From a virus: a DNA stretch of 21,746 bases. The DNA is taken from positions 1-21,746 of the IMG/VR virus record IMGVR_UViG_3300025098_000327; one strand, written 5' to 3'. The notes under the pieces are model-generated. The model made no database searches. It saw only the letters and a list, made by a program, of their open reading frames with translations, and was not told the origin of the DNA. Below are positions 1 to 7,386 of the stretch, in pieces. The translations under genes were made by a program, and so were the position numbers. How positions within the stretch are numbered: position 1 is the stretch's first letter; each line of letters begins with the position of its first letter.

Positions 1-410
1 GAATTAGGGTTATCAATTAATGATGCAAATCTTACATTTGAATGCCACGATTCTGAATGATAGTTTGACATACCCACTACATCTTGCCAATCATCGATAA
101 TCCAAGTGATTGCATCACCACCTCTATTGATATCGTCAATTATCAAAATCTTTTTATTGTTCTTTAGTGCATCTCTAGCCATCTGAGCATTACGTTCGGT
201 ATTTGCATCTAATCCATCTGATTCTAATTGAACGCATAATGTTTTCATTGGGATATCAGTAGCATGTGAAAGCAGAACTGCTGGTACTAATCCACCACGA
301 GTTATACCCACGATGTAATCTGGTCGCCATTCATCTTTAAACATTTGCATAGCAATTGAATTGACTCCTTCTTGTACGCCTTCCCACGTATATTGTCTAA
401 TATGTTTCAT
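1..410 (-). CDS. Phosphoribosyltransferase (type I PRTase fold), C-terminus beyond window
   Basis: At least 136 codons are visible, running off the left edge, so the protein is partial. I translated it by hand. The segment IVGITRGGLVPAVLLSH is the usual early strand and loop of type I phosphoribosyltransferases. ILIIDDINRGGDAI is the PRPP-binding loop (hydrophobic run, two acidic residues, then a Gly-rich turn), although the usual Thr-Gly after it is replaced by Gly-Gly. Such enzymes join a base (hypoxanthine, guanine, xanthine or similar) to PRPP in nucleotide salvage; the base used here cannot be told. The start overlaps the stop of the upstream gene as ATGA, so it is the last visible gene of the uvsW-gp62 operon. 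A PRPP synthetase gene at 6138-7091 could supply its substrate. Confidence 0.82.
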   Translation of the reverse strand, partial: MKHIRQYTWEGVQEGVNSIAMQMFKDEWRPDYIVGITRGGLVPAVLLSHATDIPMKTLCVQLESDGLDANTERNAQMARDALKNNKKILIIDDINRGGDAITWIIDDWQDVVGMSNYHSESWHSNVRFASLIDNPN

Positions 411-670
411 ACAATCTCCGATTCAGGACCAGAAAGCAATGCTTCTGCGGCCTTATACTGATTGTATATGTCCTGTAATACTTTGTACTTCTTTAGCATA
501 TCTTTATCAGGCACAAGAATTGATAAACGATTTTCAATTGCTGACAATCTATCATTCATAGATTTAATTTCATCATCTCTTGGGTCAGCCATATCACTCC
601 AATAAGAATCATCAACTGATATTGTTACACCCGAGTAATCTGTATTACTAATTAAGTCATCTGGGTTCAT
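407..670 (-). CDS. Small conserved phage protein, predicted coiled coil (87 aa)
   Basis: The start is the ATG at 670, preceded by GGAGAAG; a longer in-frame extension upstream overlaps the previous gene and is unlikely to be translated. The acidic N-terminus (about residues 1-35) is followed by a heptad-like helical stretch around MNDRLSAIENRLSILVPD and a second helix ending in KAAEALLSG. This pattern recurs in small uncharacterised proteins of marine T4-like phages, from memory. The stop overlaps the next gene by 4 bases (ATGA) and the start abuts the previous stop, so it is translated as part of a tight operon. Function unknown. Confidence 0.8.
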   Translation of the reverse strand: MNPDDLISNTDYSGVTISVDDSYWSDMADPRDDEIKSMNDRLSAIENRLSILVPDKDMLKKYKVLQDIYNQYKAAEALLSGPESEIV

Positions 671-858
671 TATTTCTTCTCCGATTTTATTACATTCCAA
701 GTTCCATCTGGGTTTTCTACCCACTGTAACTCATCATCTTCACTCCATCCTAACTTCTTCAAAGTTTCTTTGGGCAATTCTAAATATAATTCTCCTGTTT
801 CTGGGTCTTTCTGTATAACTAAATTACCTATTGTTGAAGTTTCTCTTTTAGTTGCCAT
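670..858 (-). CDS. Small AbrB/MazE-like protein (62 aa)
   Basis: A 62-residue protein starting at ATG 858, with AGGA upstream and a TAATG overlap with the preceding stop. The C-terminal half, LPKETLKKLGWSEDDELQW followed by a short beta segment, resembles the swapped-hairpin AbrB/MazE DNA-binding fold: a Pro-Lys-x3-Leu-x-x-Leu-Gly-Trp helix, then an acidic turn and a Gly-x-Trp strand. Members of that fold act as small transcription regulators or antitoxins. No toxin partner is visible beside it, so a stand-alone regulator or a structural relative is more likely than a toxin-antitoxin pair. The family call is inference from the motif. Confidence 0.8.
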   Translation of the reverse strand: MATKRETSTIGNLVIQKDPETGELYLELPKETLKKLGWSEDDELQWVENPDGTWNVIKSEKK

Positions 859-1529
859 TATATTCCTGCCTTATTTAATATCATCTTTACAAACTGTACA
901 TCTTCTACTCTAGCATTGAACTTTCGTGTCCAAAATGCAGGTTCTAAATAATCATTAATAATAACCAATTCTTCATCAGAAAAACTATCGATTAATTCAG
1001 CACCATTATCACTATTAAAAATAACCCAAGGACTAATACGTCCTGATTTGATATAATGAATTGCCAATGGCTTACTGACCTCTTTAAAAAACTTATTAAA
1101 AGGTCTTTCATATTCTTCACCCCATTTCTGCATAAGTAATATGCTTCGTTCTACTGCCCTATCGGCAGATTCTTTTCTATTTAACTCTTGTATATATGTG
1201 TTATATACTGCATCTGATGTCCACTTATCTAATTTTACACTATTTTGTATAACAAAGTCAATAAATTCTTCGGGATTTATTGCATTTATATTGATTATGT
1301 GCTTTCCAAACTTAGTAAATCCTAGATAAAACTTACTTTTTGCAAACATATCAAAGTCGATTGGCTTTCCAACTGCATGTGTTAATTCATAAAATCTATT
1401 AAAAGCATAAAAGGCCAGTCTTGAATATTTTTCGTCTTTATTCATCCAACGTCTTTTAGGCTCACAGACGTGAACCATTAGAGTCCTTTCAGACTTAAAC
1501 TTTGCATTACAATATTGACATTCAAACAT
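858..1529 (-). CDS. Conserved phage protein with N-terminal C2HC zinc finger (223 aa)
   Basis: The N-terminus MFECQYCNAKF continues to Met-Val-His-Val-Cys, giving Cys4, Cys7, His20 and Cys22, a C2H2-type finger with Cys as last ligand. The remaining roughly 200 residues are a mixed helical domain with many aromatic residues and no enzyme motif I recognise. Proteins with this finger followed by CEPKRR are, as I recall, conserved in marine T4-like phages near replication genes. The zinc finger suggests nucleic-acid or protein binding. It is coupled to gp62 upstream (TAATG) and to the AbrB-like gene downstream (TAATG). A role in replication or transcription is only implied by its neighbours. Confidence 0.85.
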   Translation of the reverse strand: MFECQYCNAKFKSERTLMVHVCEPKRRWMNKDEKYSRLAFYAFNRFYELTHAVGKPIDFDMFAKSKFYLGFTKFGKHIININAINPEEFIDFVIQNSVKLDKWTSDAVYNTYIQELNRKESADRAVERSILLMQKWGEEYERPFNKFFKEVSKPLAIHYIKSGRISPWVIFNSDNGAELIDSFSDEELVIINDYLEPAFWTRKFNARVEDVQFVKMILNKAGI

Positions 1530-2011
1530 TATTTTTTCTTCTTTGCTTTCTTCTTACCAAAAATTTCACTGATTTCTTTATCAGTCATACCCATATCAGT
1601 TGCCATTTGTTTCAAATCTGCAACATCATTCATCTTTAGAAACAATTCCACTTCAACACCATTCATTGTAGGATATGTTTCTGACACAAACTGAGATATA
1701 GCATCTTTCTTTATCTTTGAGTTTGGTGGTTTAATCCATTCATGGTACTGTTTCTTGCCTGTACCAGTCAAACACATTAACTTCCAAACTAACTCATCAT
1801 GTTTATGAATATCTCCGTAATGTTTATTCACAAACTCATTCGTATTAAGCAATAGTTCATCTCGGTCTTTGCTCTTTGTAGAACTTGCATAACGCACAAA
1901 CAACCAACTACTCCATGCTTTCTTTTTCTCATCATCAAGGTTAGCATACCAATTGAAATCTTTTCTATCAATTGCACCCAATACATCATTTAGTGGTAAC
2001 TTAGTTGCCAT
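1529..2011 (-). CDS. 62: gp62-like sliding-clamp loader small subunit (clamp loader A)
   Basis: A 160-residue protein. The ATG at 2011 (MATKLPL) is chosen over an in-frame TTG at 2032 because GGAAGG lies 10 bases upstream of it. The pattern matches phage clamp-loader subunit A proteins: a short N-terminal DVLGAIDRKD segment, then NEFVNKHYGDIHKHDELVWKL, a Gly-Lys-x-x-x-x-x-Trp motif (TGTGKKQYHEWIK) and a Lys-rich tail ending in KKKAKKKK. T4 gp62 (187 aa) has the comparable helical region followed by RYGKW. In T4, gp62 and the ATPase gp44 load the gp45 clamp on DNA. No gp44 or gp45 is visible here. The assignment rests on family memory, not on a search. Confidence 0.72.
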   Translation of the reverse strand: MATKLPLNDVLGAIDRKDFNWYANLDDEKKKAWSSWLFVRYASSTKSKDRDELLLNTNEFVNKHYGDIHKHDELVWKLMCLTGTGKKQYHEWIKPPNSKIKKDAISQFVSETYPTMNGVEVELFLKMNDVADLKQMATDMGMTDKEISEIFGKKKAKKKK

Positions 2012-2216
2012 GTTTGTAATACCTTCCACCAAACACTAATAAAAATTGTTGAGCATACTCATCTCTTTCAAAATAAAAAGATTCAGCATTCTCATCTTGT
2101 ACTACTGTCCATTCTGTCAATGGAATATTATCTGAACACCATTGATAAGCCTCATCGGCTTTCTTATACGAATCAATTACGATTCTATGACCTCTATCAC
2201 TTTCAGAAAAAATCAT
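2001..2216 (-). CDS. Hypothetical protein (71 aa)
   Basis: I do not recognise this small protein. It starts at ATG 2216, overlaps the preceding gene by 14 bases and the following gp62 start by 11 bases, and has GACGAG as a weak ribosome binding site. It has aromatic-rich segments (EAYQWCSDNIP, ESFYFERDEYAQQF) and looks like a compact alpha/beta fold with no membrane segment. The tight overlaps on both sides support it as a real gene translated with its neighbours. Confidence 0.72.
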   Translation of the reverse strand: MIFSESDRGHRIVIDSYKKADEAYQWCSDNIPLTEWTVVQDENAESFYFERDEYAQQFLLVFGGRYYKHGN

Positions 2217-2703
2217 AACTCGTCATTTGGTCTGGTATGCGATTTAAATCTTTTACAAAATATGCACATTTCGGACTATCTCCATATTCTAATGGAATTG
2301 CAAGAATGTGCCCGTACTTCAATTTAGGGAAAAACCATTTCACATCTGCAAATACATTGTTAACTTTTACTGGTTGCCAATCCATTGTAAACCCTTTTAA
2401 TGGATTTGTCAATAGTGTATCAAATTTTCTTTCATTGATACTTGTAAGAGGAATGAATTCACATAATCCTAGTTCTGATTCGCCTATCATAATATTCCAA
2501 TCTATTGGCATTTCTATATTATATGGTCCAATACTAATGTTCATACTCGGCGCACTGAATGTTTCTATAAAAACCAAAGGAATGAAGAAGAAATCTGGGT
2601 CATCCTTATCTGTTACATCCATGACGCAATATCGGATATCTTCTATTTCCTCGGGCAAACTGTTCATTTCAAAACATTTATTGGCTGGTGTTAATATTTT
2701 CAT
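2203..2703 (-). CDS. Conserved phage hypothetical protein (166 aa)
   Basis: The start at ATG 2703 has AAGGA 8 bases upstream. The sequence is beta-rich, with alternating hydrophobic residues, and contains strikingly ordered blocks such as PLVFIETFSAPSMNISIG, IPLTSINERKFD and YFVKDLNRIPD. I recall similar proteins in marine T4-like phages beside uvsW but know no function. There is no signal peptide, membrane segment or nucleotide-binding motif. It follows uvsW by only 24 bases and overlaps the next gene, so it belongs to the uvsW operon. Confidence 0.83.
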   Translation of the reverse strand: MKILTPANKCFEMNSLPEEIEDIRYCVMDVTDKDDPDFFFIPLVFIETFSAPSMNISIGPYNIEMPIDWNIMIGESELGLCEFIPLTSINERKFDTLLTNPLKGFTMDWQPVKVNNVFADVKWFFPKLKYGHILAIPLEYGDSPKCAYFVKDLNRIPDQMTSYDFF

Positions 2704-2727
2704 AATTTTCCTTAGTTGTCTCTTTCA

Positions 2728-4173
2728 TTAATATGTTATTTTTTCTATTGTAAATGGGTATGACGCCTCTTTGTAATATTTCTTACGTTCTGTAAGATGT
2801 CTTTTTGAAAACTTACATCTACTCGTTACATCCCATATCTGTACAAAATCTTTATCTTCTGCAATACGAACACCACGACCAATCGACTGAATAACTCTAA
2901 CAAACGATTTACCTGGTTCTAATAATACCAAATTAAATATACGAGGAATATTTATACCAACTGCGGCTACTCCATAAGTAGCAATTGTAACTGTATTCGT
3001 GCCTTCATTTATATCATTATACGCATCCTTTCTATCTGTAACTGCCATAGAACCTTGAACAAACTCAGAATCTGGTATAAGGTCTTGCAGTGCTTCGCCA
3101 TTTTTAATTCTGTTTGTAAGAACAAGAGTATTTCCTGAAACAGATATTTCTTTAATCATGTTAGCCACATACTTTAATCTATTTTTATCTTCAAGTAAAA
3201 ATGTCATTTCATTCTGATAGTTAGGATAACTTGCGGTTTCCTGTGTTTGAATGATGTTAACGTGACAATTTGCTAACACTCCTTGGTCCTGTAACTCTTT
3301 TGCTGATAGTTTGTTTATAACATCACCAAGTGAACTACGTAAACTAGCAGATTCCCAATCACTCTTAGGAATAGTTCCTGTTAGTCCCCAACGAATAGGC
3401 ACATTAGCAAACACACTTGTCAATAAATCTTTCAATACATCTGCCTTTGCTTGGTGTGTTTCGTCAACAATAACACAACATACGCCTTCGATGAACTCTT
3501 GGATGTTTGCTTCGCCTTTCTTAGTTTTCTTTAATAAAGAATTTAAACTCTGCCATGTACAAATCGTATGTGTCTTTCCGTGGTCTTTCTTATCACCAAA
3601 ATATACTCCAACATCTAGTCCACAATTAGTATAATCTTCTTCTGTTTGTCGAACTAAATCTTTATTTGGAACTATAATAATTGACCTACCATATTTCTCT
3701 ACTACTTTACTCATCGTAGCAGTCATAATCGTCTTACCTGCTCCCGTGGCTATCTCTTGTAGACATTGTGGTGCAGATATAAACTGATTGATTACTTCAA
3801 CTTGATAATCTCGTAAAACAATGGGTTCGCCCGCTTTCGCATGTCCTTCAGGCCAAGTGACTCCTTCCCAGAAGTCCTCAGTCACTACTGAAAAACTCAT
3901 TTCTTCGTTTTTACGCCTATCATCGATAACTATTTCGTAACCTTGTTCGATGATTACAGGCAAAATATCATCTAATAAATTTAGATAAGTTCTACCACCG
4001 ACATCACAAAAGCGGACCGTTCCATCCCATCGACCGAGTTTAAATGCAGGCATATGATATGCATGAGGTAGAAAATACTTCAATTTATCACTACATTTCC
4101 TACGAGTTGATGGGTCAAGGCCTTCTAACTTAATGTTTACTTCGTCCTTGATTATGATTGTGCATTTACTCAT
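2728..4173 (-). CDS. uvsW: UvsW-like SF2 DNA/RNA helicase
   Basis: A 481-residue superfamily 2 helicase, close to the length of T4 UvsW (about 500). Motifs in order: Q-motif-like RDYQ near 121, Walker A ATGAGKT at 142-148, DETH (motif II) at 237-240, LTGTIP (motif III region) at 264-269, and the motif VI-like run QSIGRGVRIA near the C-terminus. Residues 1-110 form the UvsW-type N-terminal DNA-binding region, containing FKLGRWDGTVRF. UvsW unwinds branched DNA and R-loops, moves Holliday junctions, and in T4 helps switch from origin-dependent to recombination-dependent replication. It is the first gene after a sigma-70-like promoter at 4201-4229. Its ribosome binding site is weak. Confidence 0.93.
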   Translation of the reverse strand: MSKCTIIIKDEVNIKLEGLDPSTRRKCSDKLKYFLPHAYHMPAFKLGRWDGTVRFCDVGGRTYLNLLDDILPVIIEQGYEIVIDDRRKNEEMSFSVVTEDFWEGVTWPEGHAKAGEPIVLRDYQVEVINQFISAPQCLQEIATGAGKTIMTATMSKVVEKYGRSIIIVPNKDLVRQTEEDYTNCGLDVGVYFGDKKDHGKTHTICTWQSLNSLLKKTKKGEANIQEFIEGVCCVIVDETHQAKADVLKDLLTSVFANVPIRWGLTGTIPKSDWESASLRSSLGDVINKLSAKELQDQGVLANCHVNIIQTQETASYPNYQNEMTFLLEDKNRLKYVANMIKEISVSGNTLVLTNRIKNGEALQDLIPDSEFVQGSMAVTDRKDAYNDINEGTNTVTIATYGVAAVGINIPRIFNLVLLEPGKSFVRVIQSIGRGVRIAEDKDFVQIWDVTSRCKFSKRHLTERKKYYKEASYPFTIEKITY

Positions 4174-4200
4174 TTATACTTTTTCTTTATCATTTAAGAT

Positions 4201-4229
4201 AGTATAACATATCCGAATAGGGATTTCAA
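4201..4229 (-). promoter_or_regulatory. Sigma-70-like promoter for the uvsW operon
   Basis: On the minus strand: TTGAAA (4224-4229), 17-base spacer, TATACT (4201-4206), about 27 bases before the uvsW ATG. It lies between the terminator of the preceding gene and uvsW, so it can explain transcription of the whole operon down to position 1. Confidence 0.8.
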
Positions 4230-4251
4230 GTGTTTTCTTAGCGGATGGCAT

Positions 4252-4284
4252 AAAAAAACGGCAGTAACATTTCTATTACTGCCG
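4252..4284 (-). terminator. Rho-independent terminator after the AAA+ gene
   Basis: A perfect 9-bp stem (CGGCAGTAA at 4259-4267 with TTACTGCCG at 4276-4284) and an 8-base loop. On the minus strand it is followed by seven T residues (4252-4258). It sits 31 bases downstream of the stop of the AAA+ gene and upstream of the uvsW promoter, so it insulates the two units. Confidence 0.93.
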
Positions 4285-4315
4285 CCGAGGGGTCAACTTT
4301 TTAATTAATTACAAC

Positions 4316-5323
4316 TTATACTGCTCTTTTCATACAAGTTGATTCAGTAAGAACTTTCCATTTAGTTGGAGACATATTTCTAAGGTCTGCAATCTTTTGA
4401 GCCATTCTTAAAGAAATCTCTCTTAACCTGTCTTTCTTTTCATACATGAACTCAATGATTTCTTGTTCTTGTATCTTAGTAAGACCTTTACTATCAAACA
4501 ATCCACCTTCTCTGGCAATCTGTTTAATTCTTAACAACTTATCTCTAGTAGTGTCAAGTGTAAGGTCAAGATAATGACACCTAGAAAGAATTGCTTCTAA
4601 GTGGTCTTTGATTTTAGTTTGTCTAGTACTATCAAACTTTAAGTTTGTAATAAAGATAACTGAACCGTTGAATTCAAACTCACCAGGAACGCCTTCTCTT
4701 CTTAAAAAGTTAGAGTCCGAGTTCCAAGAAATCTTTCTTTTCTTACCGCTATCAAGTGCGGCTTTAAGAATGTTCAAGGCATCTTCATTAAAAAGAATAG
4801 TATCACAGTCATCCAGAACAACAATGCTCTTGGAATCTGAATACTTATAAAGAGTACTATATAGACCAATTGCCGACATGGCACCTTTTACAAAAGTATG
4901 TCTAAGAGGCTTATCAGCCATCATATCAAACAAACTATCTTTTTCAAGTACTTGTTCAACACCAAACGTTTTACCAACTCCTGGAGGTCCTGTTACTACC
5001 ATACCTCTAACAATGCCATCTAATGTAGCATTAGTCATTTCGTCTAGAATTTCAAAACGTTCTTTAATTCTATCCATTCCTTGTTCGTCAGTTTCAACAA
5101 GTTTTTTATTTGCTGAACCTTCGACTTCGGTAACTTGGTCTTGATTTTCGATTTTAACTCTACAAGCATCTTTACCTTTAAATACTCGTTCATCGGAATC
5201 AGTCACTTTAACTTTCACAAAGTATGACCCGTCTTTTGATTTTGTAATACCTTTAACTAATGGGAAACAACCGTTTATCTCGGTATTGTTATAAGACCCA
5301 TTTTCTATTTTTACTATATTCAT
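4316..5323 (-). CDS. AAA+ family ATPase (335 aa)
   Basis: The ATG at 5323 is chosen because GAGAGGG lies 6 bases upstream; an ATG 15 bases further upstream lacks a ribosome binding site. Residues 1-60 form a beta-rich N-terminal domain unlike T4 gp44. Walker A GPPGVGKT is at 112-119, Walker B IVVLDDCD at 167-174, a sensor-1-like stretch VIFITNLKFD follows, and an arginine-finger-like SRCHYLDL comes before a helical lid. Such ATPases remodel protein or DNA complexes. I recall relatives in marine myoviruses, annotated only as AAA ATPase. It is not convincingly gp44. It has its own promoter and terminator, so it is monocistronic. Confidence 0.88.
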   Translation of the reverse strand: MNIVKIENGSYNNTEINGCFPLVKGITKSKDGSYFVKVKVTDSDERVFKGKDACRVKIENQDQVTEVEGSANKKLVETDEQGMDRIKERFEILDEMTNATLDGIVRGMVVTGPPGVGKTFGVEQVLEKDSLFDMMADKPLRHTFVKGAMSAIGLYSTLYKYSDSKSIVVLDDCDTILFNEDALNILKAALDSGKKRKISWNSDSNFLRREGVPGEFEFNGSVIFITNLKFDSTRQTKIKDHLEAILSRCHYLDLTLDTTRDKLLRIKQIAREGGLFDSKGLTKIQEQEIIEFMYEKKDRLREISLRMAQKIADLRNMSPTKWKVLTESTCMKRAV

Positions 5324-5355
5324 TTTAAACCCTCTCATTTGTTTAATTTAAGTAT

Positions 5356-5383
5356 ATTATAGCACAGATATCATATCTGTCAA
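5356..5383 (-). promoter_or_regulatory. Consensus sigma-70-like promoter with embedded palindrome (AAA+ gene)
   Basis: On the minus strand TTGACA (5378-5383), 16-base spacer, TATAAT (5356-5361), both hexamers perfect. A palindrome ACAGATATCATATCTGT (arms 5364-5371 and 5373-5380) fills most of the spacer and runs into the -35 box, a natural place for a repressor operator. The predicted leader to the ATG at 5323 is about 25 bases. Confidence 0.9.
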
Positions 5384-5391
5384 GTTTTTAA

Positions 5392-5820
5392 CTATTTCGC
5401 TCCCTTAAATTCATAAGGTTTGTTCCACTTACCAATGTTAAGGTGAGTGTAATAAGCAGTATCAAAGTAATCAATCATTGCATCTGATTTGTCATACCAA
5501 GCACGACCACCCTCTATTGATGCTGGTGCAGTCTTCATAATTTTGACAATTTCACTGAATAATGCTTTATGTTTACCGTAATTTTCAGGATAATACTCAT
5601 TGATTTGCTCATAACCATCGAACTTATGGGCTGGAGCCTCTTTGTTCCATGGGTCTTCACGGTCTAAACTTCCGTCAAAGAAGTTTATTTCGCCAGAAAC
5701 AATAGAAACATTAAGACTTGAATAGTGTTCTCTACGAACGGAGAACTTGATTTTGTTTTTAAATCGCTCTTTAAGAGCAACTCTAACCGCTTTTACTTCT
5801 TCTGTTGATATATAAGCCAT
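5392..5820 (-). CDS. LPD29-like conserved phage protein (142 aa)
   Basis: The start at ATG 5820 has GAGAGGG upstream. The N-terminal 60 residues (EVKAVRVALKERFKNKIKFSV followed by a beta hairpin and GEINFFDG) resemble the large-polyvalent-protein-associated domain LPD29: a Lys-x-x-Arg-x-x-Leu-Lys helix, then a KFSVR strand. The C-terminal block DYFDTAYYTHLNIGKWNKPYEF recurs, from memory, in small marine phage proteins. LPD domains often occur in proteins used early against the host, but no activity is known for this one. It is monocistronic, with a promoter at 5853-5880 whose -35 region is a near copy of that of the next gene. Confidence 0.8.
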   Translation of the reverse strand: MAYISTEEVKAVRVALKERFKNKIKFSVRREHYSSLNVSIVSGEINFFDGSLDREDPWNKEAPAHKFDGYEQINEYYPENYGKHKALFSEIVKIMKTAPASIEGGRAWYDKSDAMIDYFDTAYYTHLNIGKWNKPYEFKGAK

Positions 5821-5852
5821 ATTTAACCCTCTCTTTTATTGAATATACTTAT

Positions 5853-5880
5853 AGTATACACCAAATAGAGGATTTGTCAA
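5853..5880 (-). promoter_or_regulatory. Sigma-70-like promoter for the LPD29-like gene
   Basis: Minus strand TTGACA (5875-5880), 16-base spacer, TATACT (5853-5858). The 20 bases covering and upstream of the -35 (5875-5894) match those at 5378-5397 at 19 of 20 positions. A small inverted repeat CAAAT/ATTTG (5862-5866, 5872-5876) lies in the spacer. Confidence 0.87.
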
Positions 5881-5904
5881 GTTTTTGACTATTTTTAAGT
5901 TAAA

Positions 5905-6141
5905 TTAAGCAGGAATTGGCTTATTTTTTTGTGGTTTTGCGTCTAAAACATCCCATTTTTCAATAAAATTCTCTAAATCTGTGTCTATTATTGAGCGAGT
6001 ATTACCTGACTCTACATAACTATAAGACAAAGATATAACATAAGGATTATCAGGTGGATAGTATACATCTGTAATCTTTGCTATTTTATGAGAATGTTTA
6101 TGTTGTATAACTGTTCCCACTTTTATTGTTGGTTGGTTCAT
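5905..6141 (-). CDS. Hypothetical protein (78 aa)
   Basis: Not recognised. The ATG overlaps the prs stop by four bases (ATGA) and there is no clear ribosome binding site, so it is probably read by translational coupling. The sequence begins with a small beta-rich region ([23 protein letters not shown]) that looks like an SH3-like or OB-like barrel, and ends with a Lys/Pro tail. It is the last gene of the membrane protein-prs unit. Confidence 0.72.
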   Translation of the reverse strand: MNQPTIKVGTVIQHKHSHKIAKITDVYYPPDNPYVISLSYSYVESGNTRSIIDTDLENFIEKWDVLDAKPQKNKPIPA

Positions 6142-7091
6142 AATTTTATGTTGTTATTAAACAAACTACTCACACTTTCTTCATTACTTACTCTGCGAAT
6201 TGCTTCACCGAATAATTTTGATACTGACACTGCTCGTGTCTTTTTACAATCATTTGGACATTTAAAATCAATACTGTCCGTTATGACTAATTCTTCTAAC
6301 ACACTATTCTCTACCTTTTGACAGGCTTCACCAGTTAAAACACCATGAGTAATATATGCTCTTACACTTAATGCACCTGCATCTATGATTGCCTGTGCGG
6401 CATTACATAATGTTCCGCCACTGTCAACAATATCATCAACTAGAATAGCATGTTGCCCATCAACATCACCAATAATATTCATTACTTCACTTTGGCCTGC
6501 TCTTGGTCTGCGTTTATCAACAATCGCAATATCTTCATGGAACATATCAGCAAACTTTCTTGCTCTAACAGTACCACCAGCATCTGGTGAAACAAATACT
6601 GTATTTTGATATGCTTTCTTTCCTAACTTTCTTTTAATATCTTTAGCAAAAGCAACTCTACTTGTTAAATCATCAAGTGGAATATCAAAGAAACCTTGAA
6701 TCTGTCCAGCATGTAAGTCCATCGTAAGAACTCTATCTGCACCGGCTTCTGTAATTAGATTTGCTACTAGTTTAGCAGTAATTGGCGTACGACTTGCACT
6801 TTTTCTATCTTGTCTTGCGTAACCAAAATAAGGAATAACTGCCGTAATACGTTTTGCACTACTACGTTTTGCCGCATCAATCATAATCATTAATTCCATT
6901 AGATTATCATTAACCGGTGTACTTGTACTTTGTATAATGAAAACATCTTCACCACGTATGTTTTCTAAAAATTCTACACTGCTTTCACCATCTGCAAATG
7001 TTTTTATTTCTGCTGGAACCAAACTTGAAAAACAATAACCAGCAATTTCTTCTGCAAGGGGCAAGTTACTATTTCCTGCTATGATTTTCAT
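6138..7091 (-). CDS. prs: Ribose-phosphate pyrophosphokinase (PRPP synthetase)
   Basis: A full-length 317-residue enzyme that makes PRPP from ribose 5-phosphate and ATP. Visible landmarks are the [13 protein letters not shown] helix (61-73), the catalytic flexible loop [20 protein letters not shown] (88-107), [12 protein letters not shown] (125-136), [18 protein letters not shown] (193-210), the PRPP loop [11 protein letters not shown] (217-227) and the conserved C-terminal [13 protein letters not shown]. No catalytic block is missing. The loop wording ([38 protein letters not shown]) is of the alphaproteobacterial type, suggesting capture from such a host. The start overlaps the upstream membrane-protein stop (ATGA) and the stop overlaps the next start. 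It could feed the phosphoribosyltransferase at 1-410 and nucleotide synthesis. Confidence 0.96.
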   Translation of the reverse strand: MKIIAGNSNLPLAEEIAGYCFSSLVPAEIKTFADGESSVEFLENIRGEDVFIIQSTSTPVNDNLMELMIMIDAAKRSSAKRITAVIPYFGYARQDRKSASRTPITAKLVANLITEAGADRVLTMDLHAGQIQGFFDIPLDDLTSRVAFAKDIKRKLGKKAYQNTVFVSPDAGGTVRARKFADMFHEDIAIVDKRRPRAGQSEVMNIIGDVDGQHAILVDDIVDSGGTLCNAAQAIIDAGALSVRAYITHGVLTGEACQKVENSVLEELVITDSIDFKCPNDCKKTRAVSVSKLFGEAIRRVSNEESVSSLFNNNIKL

Positions 7092-7327
7092 GTCTGTGTA
7101 ACTTTATTATTTTCTTTAATTAACTTTTCTGTTGCATCTTGAATTTCAAGCAACTCTGCTTTCATCATTTCAACTTTTTCTTTTTCGAAATGAATATCAA
7201 CAATAGTTGTTGCTATTTCCATGTGCATTTGTGTATATCCTGCCTGTTTACCATAACTGTAAGCAAGGTACATACAAACACCACATGCACCCCATATAAT
7301 CCAAAACATATTACTAGCCTCTAGCAT
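7088..7327 (-). CDS. Small single-pass membrane protein (79 aa)
   Basis: The start ATG 7327 has AAGGAGAG six bases upstream. A hydrophobic helix [20 protein letters not shown] (residues 7-26) is followed by a long charged helix ending in [10 protein letters not shown], a layout typical of an inner-membrane anchor with a cytoplasmic coiled coil. No family is recognised. It is the first gene after the promoter at 7358-7386 and overlaps prs by 4 bases. A link between membrane anchoring and PRPP synthesis is not supported beyond this coupling. Confidence 0.8.
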   Translation of the reverse strand: MLEASNMFWIIWGACGVCMYLAYSYGKQAGYTQMHMEIATTIVDIHFEKEKVEMMKAELLEIQDATEKLIKENNKVTQT

Positions 7328-7357
7328 AAACTCTCCTTAGTTTTAGTTGTAAGAAGT

Positions 7358-7386
7358 ATTATAACATAACGATGGTAGGATGTCAA
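7358..7386 (-). promoter_or_regulatory. Consensus sigma-70-like promoter for the membrane protein-prs unit
   Basis: Minus strand TTGACA (7381-7386), 17-base spacer, TATAAT (7358-7363): a textbook match. The -35 box directly abuts the stop codon of the upstream gene (7387-7389), so there is no spare intergenic space. Confidence 0.92.

Noticed and set aside
670-858. AbrB/MazE-like gene as antitoxin of a toxin-antitoxin pair
   Set aside because: No toxin-like neighbour is present. The flanking genes are conserved phage genes in an overlapping operon.
2237-2731. Long plus-strand ORF (164 codons) opposite the gene at 2203-2703
   Set aside because: It is antisense to a well-supported gene in a tight operon, has no ribosome binding site and a composition typical of reverse-complement coding. 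A shadow.
4316-5323. AAA+ ATPase as gp44 clamp-loader subunit, partner of gp62
   Set aside because: The N-terminal beta domain and the Walker region differ from T4 gp44, and gp62 is in another operon. Similarity is limited to general AAA+ motifs.
6138-7091. Prs-like gene as part of an NAD-rebuilding anti-defence pathway (ADP-ribose pyrophosphate synthetase)
   Set aside because: All motifs are those of ordinary PRPP synthetase and no nicotinamide-transferase is adjacent. The distant PRTase does not look like NadV.
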